Of a stretch of DNA of 52,217 bases, positions 1-6,617 are shown piece after piece. Source of the stretch: a virus; IMG/VR virus record IMGVR_UViG_3300028400_000009, positions 1-52,217 of that record, one strand, 5' to 3'. Every line of letters starts with the position of its first letter. Within the stretch, counting starts at the first letter, position 1. The notes under the pieces were generated by a model. It was not told the origin of the DNA and searched no databases. It worked only from the letters and a program-made list of their open reading frames with translations. A program made the translations under genes and the position numbers.

Positions 1-1
1 T

Positions 2-367
2 GCGTTTGCAACACCTACAAGCTACATCAAGACAAAAGAAATTCGTGTTATTCAAAAGCTAATGGAAGAAGCGAATATTGATAAAGAGCTATTCTTTGAA
101 CACTTCAACCTTGTTGATGTTTCACTAATAAAAACTGAAATGTACGACAAAATAGTAGCTTCTCTTGAAGCAAAGAAGGCACAAGCAAATTCAAAATATG
201 CTTATGAGATCGGTGGCTTAATTCAAAATTTAGCTTCTGCTGATAACGTGAGAATACTTGATGCGTACAATACAGAACTTACAGAAAAAATATTGCCAGA
301 CGATAAAGAAACATTAATTTATTCAGTATCGGTTTACGAAAAGAGAAAAGGAGAATTAAAAAAATGA
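2..367 (+). CDS. C-terminus of a probable single-strand annealing protein (ERF/RecT type), partial
   Basis: The frame is open from the first bases of the window, so the start lies outside. The visible part has the tail often seen in phage annealing proteins: a helix that starts around TKEIRVIQKLMEEANID, then FFEHFNLVDVSLIKTEMYDKIV and a K-rich end (a helical pair that closes many ERF and RecT proteins). The stop overlaps the start of the Gp157-type gene (ATGA), and SSB lies 1.8 kb downstream, as in many recombination modules. Such proteins pair complementary single strands during phage recombination. The catalytic core is not visible, so ERF versus RecT cannot be decided. Confidence 0.5.
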   Translation, partial: AFATPTSYIKTKEIRVIQKLMEEANIDKELFFEHFNLVDVSLIKTEMYDKIVASLEAKKAQANSKYAYEIGGLIQNLASADNVRILDAYNTELTEKILPDDKETLIYSVSVYEKRKGELKK

Positions 368-864
368 AATTACATGAGATAGCAATACAGCATAAAGAAC
401 TCGAATCATTGGCTGAAAAAGGAGAGTTCACACTAGATGAACTAAAAGATACTTTTGAAATGATTGAAGGTGATTTCAAAGATAAAGCGGTGTCACTTGT
501 TGCGGTAAAGGAAAACATGCAAACAAGCATAGATGCGCTAAGTAATGAAATAAAACGCTTACAAGGAATCAAAAATGTTATAGAAAATAAGCAAGATACA
601 ATGATTGATTACTTGCGTTACAACATGAAAGAGTCTGGTATAACTAAGATTGAACATCTTGAAAAGCCTTTCTTTACAATAACACTACGGAAAGCACCAA
701 AGATCGTTAGTGTTGATGATTTAGATGCAGTTCCAACAAAATACAAGAAAGCGAAAACAACAATAAGTCCTGATAAACAAGCCATTGCCAAAGCGTTAAA
801 GAGCGGCGAAGAAGTACAAGGATGTTCACTTGTTGATGGAAAGCAAAGCGTAATTATTAAATAA
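364..864 (+). CDS. Siphovirus Gp157-type protein
   Basis: 166 residues, the usual length. The first 100 residues are a long predicted coiled coil (roughly residues 8-90, with KLHEIAIQHKELESLAEKG and MIDYLRYNMKESG), followed by a beta-rich end with FFTITLRKAPKIVSVDD and VPTKYKK, the hallmark of the Gp157 family (PF05565). The family is linked to phage resistance in streptococci, and its genes usually sit beside annealing proteins and SSB, as here. The biochemical role is not established. The start overlaps the preceding stop by 4 bases, which implies translational coupling. Confidence 0.82.
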   Translation: MKLHEIAIQHKELESLAEKGEFTLDELKDTFEMIEGDFKDKAVSLVAVKENMQTSIDALSNEIKRLQGIKNVIENKQDTMIDYLRYNMKESGITKIEHLEKPFFTITLRKAPKIVSVDDLDAVPTKYKKAKTTISPDKQAIAKALKSGEEVQGCSLVDGKQSVIIK

Positions 865-958
865 AATCGTTTACGTTATATACGTTAGAGCTAATTACAA
901 CAAATCTATATTAATCAGTAAGTTATGCTATAACTGAGTTAGCTATACCTATACTTAA

Positions 959-1024
959 TTGTATATATAGGGGTACGGAGTTGTATACAGAGGGTTACGT
1001 TTTTGTATATATAGCAAAATTTCC
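959..1024. repeat. Three 22-bp direct repeats in the 865-1079 intergenic gap
   Basis: The 215-base gap holds no gene. Copies begin at 959, 981 and 1003, exactly 22 bp apart (two helical turns), each starting TTGTATA; the first two continue to GGGGTACG and GGGTTACG, and the third diverges after TATATAG. They lie 56 bases before the NinB-like gene. Exact helical phasing suggests cooperative binding by a regulator. This is an inference. Confidence 0.5.
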
Positions 1025-1079
1025 GTTAATTATTTTATGCAGTTTAGTAGGATTATAGCTAACAGAAAAGGGTTGGACT

Positions 1080-1577
1080 ATGAAAGCAAAAACATTCAAA
1101 CTGGTAAACAATGAACATGGAAGAAGGCAGGAGTCTATAAAGCTCTATGCTCTTTTAAAGTCATTGCCACTTGATAAAGTGTTCTCTGTGAGAGTTAGCA
1201 ACTATACAAGCTCAAAGCAAGATAATCAGCGCGGTTTAAACTGGATGTGGAATTTAGAGGTTGCTAAAAGTGGCATAGGTGGGGCTAATCACGATACGGC
1301 AGAGGGAGTTCATCTTGATGCTAAGTGGAGATTCGCAAGACCTATATTGTTGCGCGATAGCAAATGGTTTAGAGACTTATATGAGGGATTTGAAGCTAAT
1401 CATGTAGAAGATAGAGCAACCGCTTTAAAATGGTTTTGTGAGAATATTATCCACACTGAAAAAATGACAGTATCACAAAATGCTGAGTTCCTAACAGATT
1501 TTCAAAGGTATTGGATTGGCAAAGGTGTTAATTTAACAGAGCCGAAGAAAAAGGAGCTAGATTATGAGCAAGTTTAA
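1080..1577 (+). CDS. NinB-like recombination protein (probable)
   Basis: 165 residues. The order of features matches NinB/Orf proteins of lambdoid phages: a basic beta-rich start, a S..QDNQR..NWMW block near residues 45-60 (family pattern RS.xQNR.xW), a central E-x-H region followed by R-rich segments, and a C-terminal ...NAEFLTDFQRYWIGKGV helix. NinB/Orf binds SSB and single-stranded DNA and helps load recombinases. Position among annealing and SSB genes agrees. Similarity is at motif level only. The last bases overlap the next start. Confidence 0.5.
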   Translation: MKAKTFKLVNNEHGRRQESIKLYALLKSLPLDKVFSVRVSNYTSSKQDNQRGLNWMWNLEVAKSGIGGANHDTAEGVHLDAKWRFARPILLRDSKWFRDLYEGFEANHVEDRATALKWFCENIIHTEKMTVSQNAEFLTDFQRYWIGKGVNLTEPKKKELDYEQV

Positions 1578-1869
1578 ACAATATGTTCTTGATGAGATAG
1601 AGCAAGGAATAATTAATAGGCATAGGGAAGCGTTGGAAAAGAAAGCGTTAGCAGAAAGAATAGCTAGTTTTGTCCCGTCACTGTATAAAAAATGGATGAA
1701 TGTGAATTATGTTGATGACTTTGATTTTTCATTCTCTGCTTTTTACGAAAATCTATACCGCTTTGAAATACCTGATGATTTAAAAGATTATACTAAATTG
1801 CTTTACACTATAATTGATACACATAGAGTGACAACCACTAAGATAGTTAATGAGAATATACTAAGGTAG
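1564..1869 (+). CDS. Hypothetical helical protein
   Basis: 101 residues, not recognised. The first 35 residues are a charged amphipathic helix (DEIEQGIINRHREALEKK), and the rest is rich in Asp, Phe and Tyr. The start overlaps the NinB-like stop by 14 bases, so it belongs to the same operon. No Cys pair, membrane segment or nucleotide-binding motif is visible. Confidence 0.7.
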   Translation: MSKFKQYVLDEIEQGIINRHREALEKKALAERIASFVPSLYKKWMNVNYVDDFDFSFSAFYENLYRFEIPDDLKDYTKLLYTIIDTHRVTTTKIVNENILR

Positions 1870-1876
1870 CAAAATA

Positions 1877-2113
1877 ATGGGGACAGAAGAAATAAAAGAA
1901 CTACCAGTCAAACTAATCTATTGCGCTGGTCACAGTCCAGCAATGGATTTAGATTGCAGAAGGCGCGGTGACTGTATGAAGCACAAAAACTTTATGCAGC
2001 ATCACGCAAAATATGGCAGTCTTAAAGGTGAGTTCACGCATTCAATAATGCACGAAAGCATGGGTGCAAAATGTGGGTTTTATGAAGAAGTTGAAAACGA
2101 AGATAATTTATAA
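1877..2113 (+). CDS. Hypothetical Cys/His-rich small protein
   Basis: 78 residues. Four Cys and many His (YCAGH, DLDCRRRGDCMKH, HHAKYG, HESMGAKCG) suggest a metal-binding fold, perhaps a zinc-binding adaptor. No family is recognised. It sits between the NinB-like gene and ssb with spacings of 7 and 13 bases, so it is probably co-transcribed with the recombination genes. Confidence 0.65.
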   Translation: MGTEEIKELPVKLIYCAGHSPAMDLDCRRRGDCMKHKNFMQHHAKYGSLKGEFTHSIMHESMGAKCGFYEEVENEDNL

Positions 2114-2126
2114 ACAAGGATAAAAT

Positions 2127-2564
2127 ATGGCAAACTTAAATAGATTTACGGGAATTGGGACTTTAGGCAGAGACCCAGAAGTTAGATATATGCCTAGCGG
2201 TAGCGCAGTAACAAGCTTTAGCATTGCAATTAACGAGAAATGGAAAGATAAACAGTCAGGGGAGCAAAAAGAATCTACTGAATGGGTGAATGTGACAGCA
2301 TTTAACCGCCTTGCAGAAATATGCAGAGACTACTTGAAAAAAGGCAGTCAGGTTTATATCGAGGGCAAATTGAAAACTGACAAATATCAGAAAGATGGTG
2401 TAGATGTTTACAGCACCAAGGTTATCATTCATACCATGCAAATGATAGGCGGAAAACAGGAATCAAACGGTAACGCGCCACAACAGAATAGCCAAAATCA
2501 AAGACAGCAAAGTTCACCACCCCAGAACTTTGATAACTTCGAGGATAACCAAATTCCATTTTGA
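2127..2564 (+). CDS. ssb: Single-stranded DNA-binding protein
   Basis: 145 residues. The OB-fold signature is clear: NRFTGIGTLGRDPEVRYM, VTSFSIAINEKWKD, TEWVNVTAFNRLAEICRDYL, KGSQVYIEGKLKTDKY. A Gln/Asn/Ser-rich linker (about residues 115-135) follows, and the acidic tip ends in NQIPF, the form used by bacterial SSBs to bind repair and replication partners. It coats single-stranded DNA in phage replication and recombination. Confidence 0.96.
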   Translation: MANLNRFTGIGTLGRDPEVRYMPSGSAVTSFSIAINEKWKDKQSGEQKESTEWVNVTAFNRLAEICRDYLKKGSQVYIEGKLKTDKYQKDGVDVYSTKVIIHTMQMIGGKQESNGNAPQQNSQNQRQQSSPPQNFDNFEDNQIPF

Positions 2565-2566
2565 TG

Positions 2567-2776
2567 TTAATCCAAAGCCCAAACAGAAAAGACAATAATC
2601 TCGCTATCTGATAGCTTGATACAGCCTTTTCTATCCATTAGTAAGTAAGTCTTACCAACTAGCCGCTTGACTCGTTCAGGCGGCTCAACACTATTCCCAT
2701 CTAACGACTTTTTAAACCCAACTGTACGCCCGAAAGGGTAGAACGCTTTGCCTTTTTGAATCTCAGTAAATGGCAA
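2567..2776 (-). CDS. Possible convergent small gene, or remnant
   Basis: The minus frame reads naturally (GKAFYPFGRTVGFKKSLDG, ERVKRLVGKTYLLMDRKG) and stops 2 bases from the ssb stop. The only start is TTG at 2776, without a visible ribosome-binding site. The frame stays open far upstream and sounds gene-like to about 2818 (PSVSTINRYRGNLP). It may be the back half of a gene whose front was lost where it meets the rightward reading frame that begins at 2804. Function unknown. Confidence 0.3.
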   Translation of the reverse strand: MPFTEIQKGKAFYPFGRTVGFKKSLDGNSVEPPERVKRLVGKTYLLMDRKGCIKLSDSEIIVFSVWALD

Positions 2777-2902
2777 GTTGCCACGATAACGATTAATTGT
2801 TGAGACAGATGGGATAACTTTAAGAAAGTTATTACTTGTTTTTACAATAAACTTGAAGATGAAGGCATCGCAGAGCTTAAAGAAAAACTTAGAGGAAACG
2901 AT

Positions 2903-2986
2903 ATGAAAATCATTAATAAAATTATTGCTGAATGGGATGACAGAATGAAAAAAGCAACGGATGATATTAGGGAGGCTGTGGCATGA
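2903..2986 (+). CDS. 27-residue ORF, possibly a truncated gene
   Basis: ATG follows a good ribosome-binding site (AGAGGA, 7 bases upstream) and the stop overlaps the next start (ATGA). The product is a charged helix (EWDDRMKKATDDI). The same frame is open back to 2804 and reads as an acidic helix, so this may be the end of a longer gene that lost its start beside the convergent remnant. Confidence 0.35.
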   Translation: MKIINKIIAEWDDRMKKATDDIREAVA

Positions 2987-3189
2987 GCGGTCTTTACAAT
3001 CAACGAAAAGTTAAAGAGCAACATTATGTCTCTGATGAAGTTTTGGTAAATCTTGAAATTGACGTGCTAGACGGCGAATGGCTTGATACTAGAGTAACAA
3101 TGGATGATGTTGAATTTTGGGTGGGTGGAAGTCAACGCGAAAAGTTTTGCAAGGAACTTGGAGCGTTAATAGATAAATACCGTATTTGA
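2983..3189 (+). CDS. Hypothetical protein
   Basis: 68 residues, not recognised. Beta-rich, acidic (VSDEVLVNLEIDVLDGEW, VTMDDVEFWVGG), with a C-terminal helix REKFCKELGALIDKY. ATGA overlap with the preceding 27-residue frame. It is followed by an untypical GC-rich stretch. Confidence 0.6.
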   Translation: MSGLYNQRKVKEQHYVSDEVLVNLEIDVLDGEWLDTRVTMDDVEFWVGGSQREKFCKELGALIDKYRI

Positions 3190-3300
3190 TGCCACGCTAT
3201 CTGCCGCTAGGCAACATAACCTGAAAGCACAGCGGGGCGCTTTTCAGCCTCCGCCGGTGCTGGTTGTTAGCCATGCATAAAAAAGTGTAATTATTTTTAA
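3190..3300. other. GC-rich non-coding patch
   Basis: Bases 3190-3285 are clearly richer in G+C than the AT-rich surroundings (GCGGGGCGCTTTTCAGC, CTCCGCCGGTGCTGG) and contain no reading frame with a start signal. The base composition suggests transferred DNA or a structured element. I could not assign it to a known integron or tRNA-type element. Confidence 0.4.
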
Positions 3301-3315
3301 TTAAGTTACAAATAA

Positions 3316-3357
3316 AAAGGAAAAACCTTTGACATAAAGGAAAAACCTTTATATGAT
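3316..3357 (+). promoter_or_regulatory. Consensus sigma70 promoter with two identical operators
   Basis: The -35 box TTGACA (3329-3334), a 17-base spacer and the -10 box TATGAT (3352-3357) precede the gene at 3411. The 15-base inverted repeat AAAGGAAAAACCTTT occurs twice, at 3316-3330 (overlapping the -35) and 3336-3350 (filling the spacer), exactly 20 bp apart. That layout is typical for tight repression. The binding protein is unknown. Confidence 0.75.
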
Positions 3358-3410
3358 GTTTACATCAGCTAAGGAAATAAGTCCAAAGCACCAACTATAA
3401 AGGAATTAAA

Positions 3411-3677
3411 ATGTACACATTAAATAAATTATCAGTTAGCACATACGACTCGGTAACAGGCGAAAAGACAATCGAAAAATCAAAAAAATGTAAAACATGG
3501 CAAGAGTTGAAAGAAACTGCCTTTTCTGGTGATTGGTTCTATGGCGGTGGTTTTAATGTAGAAAAAAATGGAGAGGTTATTGGCGATAATAACACGTTTA
3601 ATTTCTGCGAGAATAATGATCAACCAGCTAAAATAACACTGGCTGAGTTTAAAGAAGCAGCAGAGATTTTAGCATAA
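3411..3677 (+). CDS. Hypothetical protein under the double-operator promoter
   Basis: 88 residues, not recognised. Beta-rich first half (YTLNKLSVSTYDSVTGEKT), a Gly-rich turn GDWFYGGGFNV, and a C-terminal helix ITLAEFKEAAEIL. Strong ribosome-binding site AAAGGA before ATG. It is the first gene of a short operon with the next two genes; its stop overlaps the following start. Confidence 0.75.
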   Translation: MYTLNKLSVSTYDSVTGEKTIEKSKKCKTWQELKETAFSGDWFYGGGFNVEKNGEVIGDNNTFNFCENNDQPAKITLAEFKEAAEILA

Positions 3678-4162
3678 TGAAATTCTTAGAGGAATGGGAT
3701 AAGTCTCTGACATACCGTCAGAGACGTGGTTTTTTCAGAAAACCATATTTTGAGTGTGTAACTCACATGATGGCTTGTGGCATATCCGTCCCTAAATCAG
3801 AATATGGAGTTATTGCCAGAGTTGCCATAGCGGAGTCAGGGATAACTGGAAAAGAGAGAGCGGGGAGCATCATTGATTTGTGGTCTCAAACTATACCCAA
3901 AAATCAAAAAAAACTATTTACAAATTGTTCTAAAAAAATTAGAAAACCAGCTCACATAAATGAGAATAGAATGATTAAATTTCTCAGGTCTAATAACACT
4001 GATGTGTTATTAGAAAATATCAGGGTCGGGTTGAAATTAATAGAAATGAACACAGGCGTTATCCCAACAGTATCATCTATTTACCATTTATTTAAAAAAA
4101 TAGAGGCTGGCAAACAACAGGAAATAGCTGAACGATTCTATACAGATTGGAGCGAATGCTAA
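3677..4162 (+). CDS. Hypothetical protein with faint Cse2/CasB-like features
   Basis: 161 residues, mainly helical. The second half reads INENRMIKFLRSNNTDVL, then IRVGLKLIE, and ends in IAERFYTDW. This resembles the order of conserved segments in type I-E CRISPR Cse2 (INERR.F..LRA, a central helix pair, then a terminal aromatic-rich helix), and the length is typical of Cse2 (about 160-180). The match is weak and made by eye; the protein may be unrelated. No Cas operon is present, so if the similarity holds, a role against host Cascade would be more likely than a CRISPR role. Stop and next start overlap (TAATG). Confidence 0.7.
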   Translation: MKFLEEWDKSLTYRQRRGFFRKPYFECVTHMMACGISVPKSEYGVIARVAIAESGITGKERAGSIIDLWSQTIPKNQKKLFTNCSKKIRKPAHINENRMIKFLRSNNTDVLLENIRVGLKLIEMNTGVIPTVSSIYHLFKKIEAGKQQEIAERFYTDWSEC

Positions 4163-4356
4163 TGAGTAAGAATGTAATGAGCATTGATGAATTTATAGAA
4201 CATTTGAAAATAGATAGGAAAAAATTCTATGGGTTATGGGGTCTAAAAGTAGAAAATCACTCGACATGGAAAGGTTATATTGTTGTTGGTAATGACGATA
4301 TTGGCTGGTCTATTTATTCTAAGCGGAGAGATGTGCCACAACTGACCGATATTTAA
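4162..4356 (+). CDS. Hypothetical small protein
   Basis: 64 residues from the ATG at 4162, chosen because GGAG lies 9 bases upstream and the start overlaps the previous stop. Upstream in-frame TTG (4147) and ATG (4156) are poorer. The sequence SIDEFIEHLKIDRKKFYGLW looks like a helix-turn-helix start, followed by a beta hairpin (YIVVGNDDIGWSIYSK). Function unknown. Confidence 0.65.
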   Translation: MSKNVMSIDEFIEHLKIDRKKFYGLWGLKVENHSTWKGYIVVGNDDIGWSIYSKRRDVPQLTDI

Positions 4357-4372
4357 AATAATTGTAAAAAAA

Positions 4373-4415
4373 GTAATCCTTTTTAGTTGACAAGTAATCT
4401 GCAATAGGTTACTAT
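4373..4415 (+). promoter_or_regulatory. Near-consensus promoter with phased GTAATC sites
   Basis: TTGACA (4387-4392), 17-base spacer, TACTAT (4410-4415). GTAATC occurs at 4373 and 4394, 21 bp apart, and GGTTAC at 4407-4412 forms an imperfect palindrome with the second copy across the spacer. The architecture copies the promoter at 3316-3357 with different operator sequence, which suggests a different repressor. Drives the gene at 4460. Confidence 0.65.
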
Positions 4416-4459
4416 ATATCCAGAAGTTAAGAAATCAATCAAACAACTGGAGATGCAAA

Positions 4460-4804
4460 ATGTTACCTTTAGATAAAATTAAAACCGGAGCAAACCTTAA
4501 TGTTGATATTCAAGGTGTGGCTTCTAATGATGTATATAATGACCCACGCCAGATAATATACACTGATTACACCTCTTATATGAAAGGATTTGAGCAGGAC
4601 GCTAAACAAAAACAAGAGGAAGATGAGTTGTATTACAACTCGCCAGTAACCGATAAGGAACAAAAAATAATGGAAGCAGTTGGCGAAGAGCACAGATATT
4701 ACAGGTGGTCAAACGACCGTGGTCATTCAATAGTCGTTAGATGCGAATTGAATGAGGGAATGTTCTCATGGAGTAAAATGCAAGAAATACATAACCCACA
4801 ATGA
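4460..4804 (+). CDS. Hypothetical protein
   Basis: 114 residues, not recognised. Acidic, Tyr-rich (IIYTDYTSYMKGFEQDAKQ, QEEDELYYNS), with a beta-rich end (HSIVVRCELNEGMFSW). Own promoter and a clear ribosome-binding site (CTGGAGA). Its stop overlaps the start of a 32-codon frame. Confidence 0.7.
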   Translation: MLPLDKIKTGANLNVDIQGVASNDVYNDPRQIIYTDYTSYMKGFEQDAKQKQEEDELYYNSPVTDKEQKIMEAVGEEHRYYRWSNDRGHSIVVRCELNEGMFSWSKMQEIHNPQ

Positions 4805-4899
4805 AACAAATGGGGATTTGTGGGTTTCCGCTGGAGGCGGCAAGGGAAAAAACTTTGCTTAAAGTGGCAGCGGTATATAAATCAAGTCCAGGCGAGTAA
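4801..4899 (+). CDS. Possible 32-residue ORF
   Basis: ATGA overlap with the preceding stop argues for translation. The peptide is short, basic and not recognised (FPLEAAREKTLLKVAAVYK). It could equally be chance or the remnant of a regulator. Confidence 0.3.
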   Translation: MKQMGICGFPLEAAREKTLLKVAAVYKSSPGE

Positions 4900-4991
4900 T
4901 GGTCAAACTAGCGCTATGTGTGGGTACGATGGCACTGACTACAAGATAGTTACCTATACGACCCATGCGACTTAATTCAGAGAACATTAAT

Positions 4992-5168
4992 ATGGATTTA
5001 AAATCATACATAGCAGAAAACTTCACCAGTCAGCAAGAATTTGCTGACTGGTTAGGGGTCACAAAGCAGCAGGTGTCAAAATGGCTACATACAATGAATG
5101 TGATCGTAGAGGACAATAAATTAAAGTCTAAACGAACACTACGGTCATTGCCCGATAGGTCTGGCTAA
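4992..5168 (+). CDS. Small helix-turn-helix DNA-binding protein (Cro/XRE-like)
   Basis: 58 residues from the ATG at 4992; an in-frame ATG at 4965 lacks a ribosome-binding site. SQQEFADWLGVTKQQVSKWL (residues 14-33) is a textbook helix-turn-helix with the QQ.S.W recognition helix. The C-terminus is short and basic. A phage regulator that may bind one of the nearby operators; target unknown. Confidence 0.75.
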   Translation: MDLKSYIAENFTSQQEFADWLGVTKQQVSKWLHTMNVIVEDNKLKSKRTLRSLPDRSG

Positions 5169-5197
5169 CACTTTATTAGGCGGAAACTGGCATATTG

Positions 5198-5229
5198 GAA
5201 TAGATAGAAACTGTCTATTCTGGAATTTT
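5198..5229 (+). terminator. Probable terminator after the HTH gene
   Basis: Stem GAATAGA (5198-5204) / TCTATTC (5214-5220), followed by GGAATTTTT. Stem is AT-rich, so efficiency may be modest; it could also be an operator. Confidence 0.45.
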
Positions 5230-5297
5230 TAGCGACATTTACCGTTATTGAGCGTAAAGCCCCCGTGTTTTAACCGTGGTGATATAAGCGAATAACA

Positions 5298-5462
5298 TTA
5301 TCTAACTGAAACCAACTCACCTTCATTTAAATCCTCAATATGGCTAATCATTCTTTCGACAAGCTCAAGCATAGAGCATTCATGCTTAACCGCTTCAATT
5401 TTAAGCTTCTTATAAACGTCTTCGCGTAGCTTTATTGATTTATATTTAATTTCTTGTTTCAT
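5298..5462 (-). CDS. Ribbon-helix-helix protein divergent from tnpB
   Basis: 54 residues from ATG at 5462 (AAAGGA upstream). IKYKSIKLREDVYKKLKIEA followed by SMLELVERMI is a typical RHH: a basic beta strand, then two helices. Such proteins repress their own promoters. Only 35 bases separate it from tnpB, whose promoter fills this gap, so it probably controls tnpB. An upstream in-frame start at 5528 would overlap tnpB and is rejected. Confidence 0.7.
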   Translation of the reverse strand: MKQEIKYKSIKLREDVYKKLKIEAVKHECSMLELVERMISHIEDLNEGELVSVR

Positions 5463-5497
5463 TTGATTTATATCCTTTAGCGTGTATAATATTCCAC

Positions 5498-6598
5498 ATG
5501 ACAGAAGATAACACAGTATTGAAAACATTGAAAGTCAGAGTTAAAGATAATCGCAAGAATATCCTTAACCGTATGGCGTTCGATATTAATCAAGTGTGGA
5601 ATAAAGCCAACGAGATAACATCAGAAGAATGCTATGAGCCTATTCCAGAAGTCGGTTATGTTTTCAATAACATTTCAGCCTTCGATATTCAAAAACGAAT
5701 AAAAGGTATCCGTAAAGAACGAGATATGATTATTGGTGCAGGCTCAGCACAAAAAATAATTGCTATCCATGCTAAAGCCAGAAAACAATTTGAAAAAGTA
5801 AAACTTAAATGGCGTACCAGTGGTGGTAGTCGAAAGTCATTAGGTTTTGTACCGTTTAAATCAGGTGCTATTAAGTGGGTGAACGGTCAAATTAGATTCT
5901 GTGGTTATTATTTTAAGGTATGGGATAGCTACGGATTGTCAAAATATGACTTTAGGTCTGGCTCATTCTCACAAGATGCGCGTGGTCGCTGGTATCTTTC
6001 TATTGTTGTTAAAGTTCAGCAGGAAAAATCAAAAGGTACAGGTCAAATAGGCATTGATTTAGGGCTTAAAACAACGGCTGTATGTTCAGATGGTACGACT
6101 TTAGAGCGCAAACAATATTATAGAAATATGGAAAGCAAACTGGCTATGGCGCAACGCGCCAATAAGAAAAAGCAAGTTAAGAATATACACGCAAAAATTA
6201 AGAATCGTAGAGCTGATACAAATCATAAATTCAGCACAAAATTAGTAAAAGAAAACTCATTGATTGTAGTTGGTAATGTATCTAGCTCTAAATTAGCTAA
6301 AACTAAAATGGCTAAATCTGTACTAGATGCTGGCTGGTATCAATTAAAAAGTATGCTTGATTATAAATCCAAAGGGATGCAAGTATGCTATGTGGAAGTC
6401 AATGAAGCGTACACTACCCAGGCTTGTTCGTGTTGCGGCTGTATTAGCAGCAATAGTCCGAAAGGTATGGATTCGCTTGGAATAAGAGAATGGACTTGTG
6501 CAGAGTGTGGCACAAAGCATGATAGAGATATTAATGCGGCTGAGAACATTCTCCGTCTGGGGCATCAGACGCTCGCGGGAGGAATCCCCCGCTTTTAA
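5498..6598 (+). CDS. tnpB: TnpB-type RNA-guided nuclease (IS605 OrfB)
   Basis: 366 residues. RuvC-I motif GIDLGLKTT carries Asp187; the zinc ribbon is CSCC (310-313) / CAEC (334-337); the RuvC-III motif HDRDINAAENI carries Asp344. The usual RuvC-II segment reads IVVGNVSSSK, with Gly where most TnpB proteins have the catalytic Glu; a Glu is present in VNEAYTTQ (303), a position used by TnpB groups with a rearranged active site. So it may still cut. TnpB cleaves DNA guided by an RNA from the element's right end. A TATAAT at 5483-5488 (TTGATT 16 bases upstream) puts the transcript start almost at the ATG. Full length, no frameshift. Confidence 0.9.
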   Translation: MTEDNTVLKTLKVRVKDNRKNILNRMAFDINQVWNKANEITSEECYEPIPEVGYVFNNISAFDIQKRIKGIRKERDMIIGAGSAQKIIAIHAKARKQFEKVKLKWRTSGGSRKSLGFVPFKSGAIKWVNGQIRFCGYYFKVWDSYGLSKYDFRSGSFSQDARGRWYLSIVVKVQQEKSKGTGQIGIDLGLKTTAVCSDGTTLERKQYYRNMESKLAMAQRANKKKQVKNIHAKIKNRRADTNHKFSTKLVKENSLIVVGNVSSSKLAKTKMAKSVLDAGWYQLKSMLDYKSKGMQVCYVEVNEAYTTQACSCCGCISSNSPKGMDSLGIREWTCAECGTKHDRDINAAENILRLGHQTLAGGIPRF

Positions 6599-6617
6599 GC
6601 GTGGGGAGGATGTCAAG
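6480..6617 (+). ncRNA. Predicted omega (reRNA) guide RNA at the element's right end
   Basis: In IS200/IS605 elements the guide RNA overlaps the 3' part of tnpB and ends at the transposon right end, with the guide taken from flanking DNA. The final hairpin (CCCCCGCTT / AAGCG.GGGG, 6587-6606) and terminal TCAAG are present. The 5' limit is an estimate. The guide would then be the first bases after about 6617, inside the lipoprotein gene. Inference from family knowledge. Confidence 0.5.

Larger units (their letters stand above)
5246..6616 (+). mobile_element. IS200/IS605-like element (tnpB plus RHH gene, no tnpA)
   Basis: The right end is clear: after tnpB comes the hairpin CCCCCGCTTTTAAGCG with GTGGGGAGGATGTCAAG, the usual IS605-family end. 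The left limit is proposed at 5246, where ATTGAGCGTAAAGCC begins a related hairpin-like segment; the same 15 bases recur at 51471. There is no Y1 transposase gene, so the element would need TnpA in trans. It abuts the lipoprotein gene at 6613, supplying the last codons of that frame. Confidence 0.65.

Noticed and set aside
3190-3290. Integron attC site or tRNA
   Set aside because: TTGTTAGC is present, but the paired core sites and spacing of attC, or a cloverleaf, could not be found.
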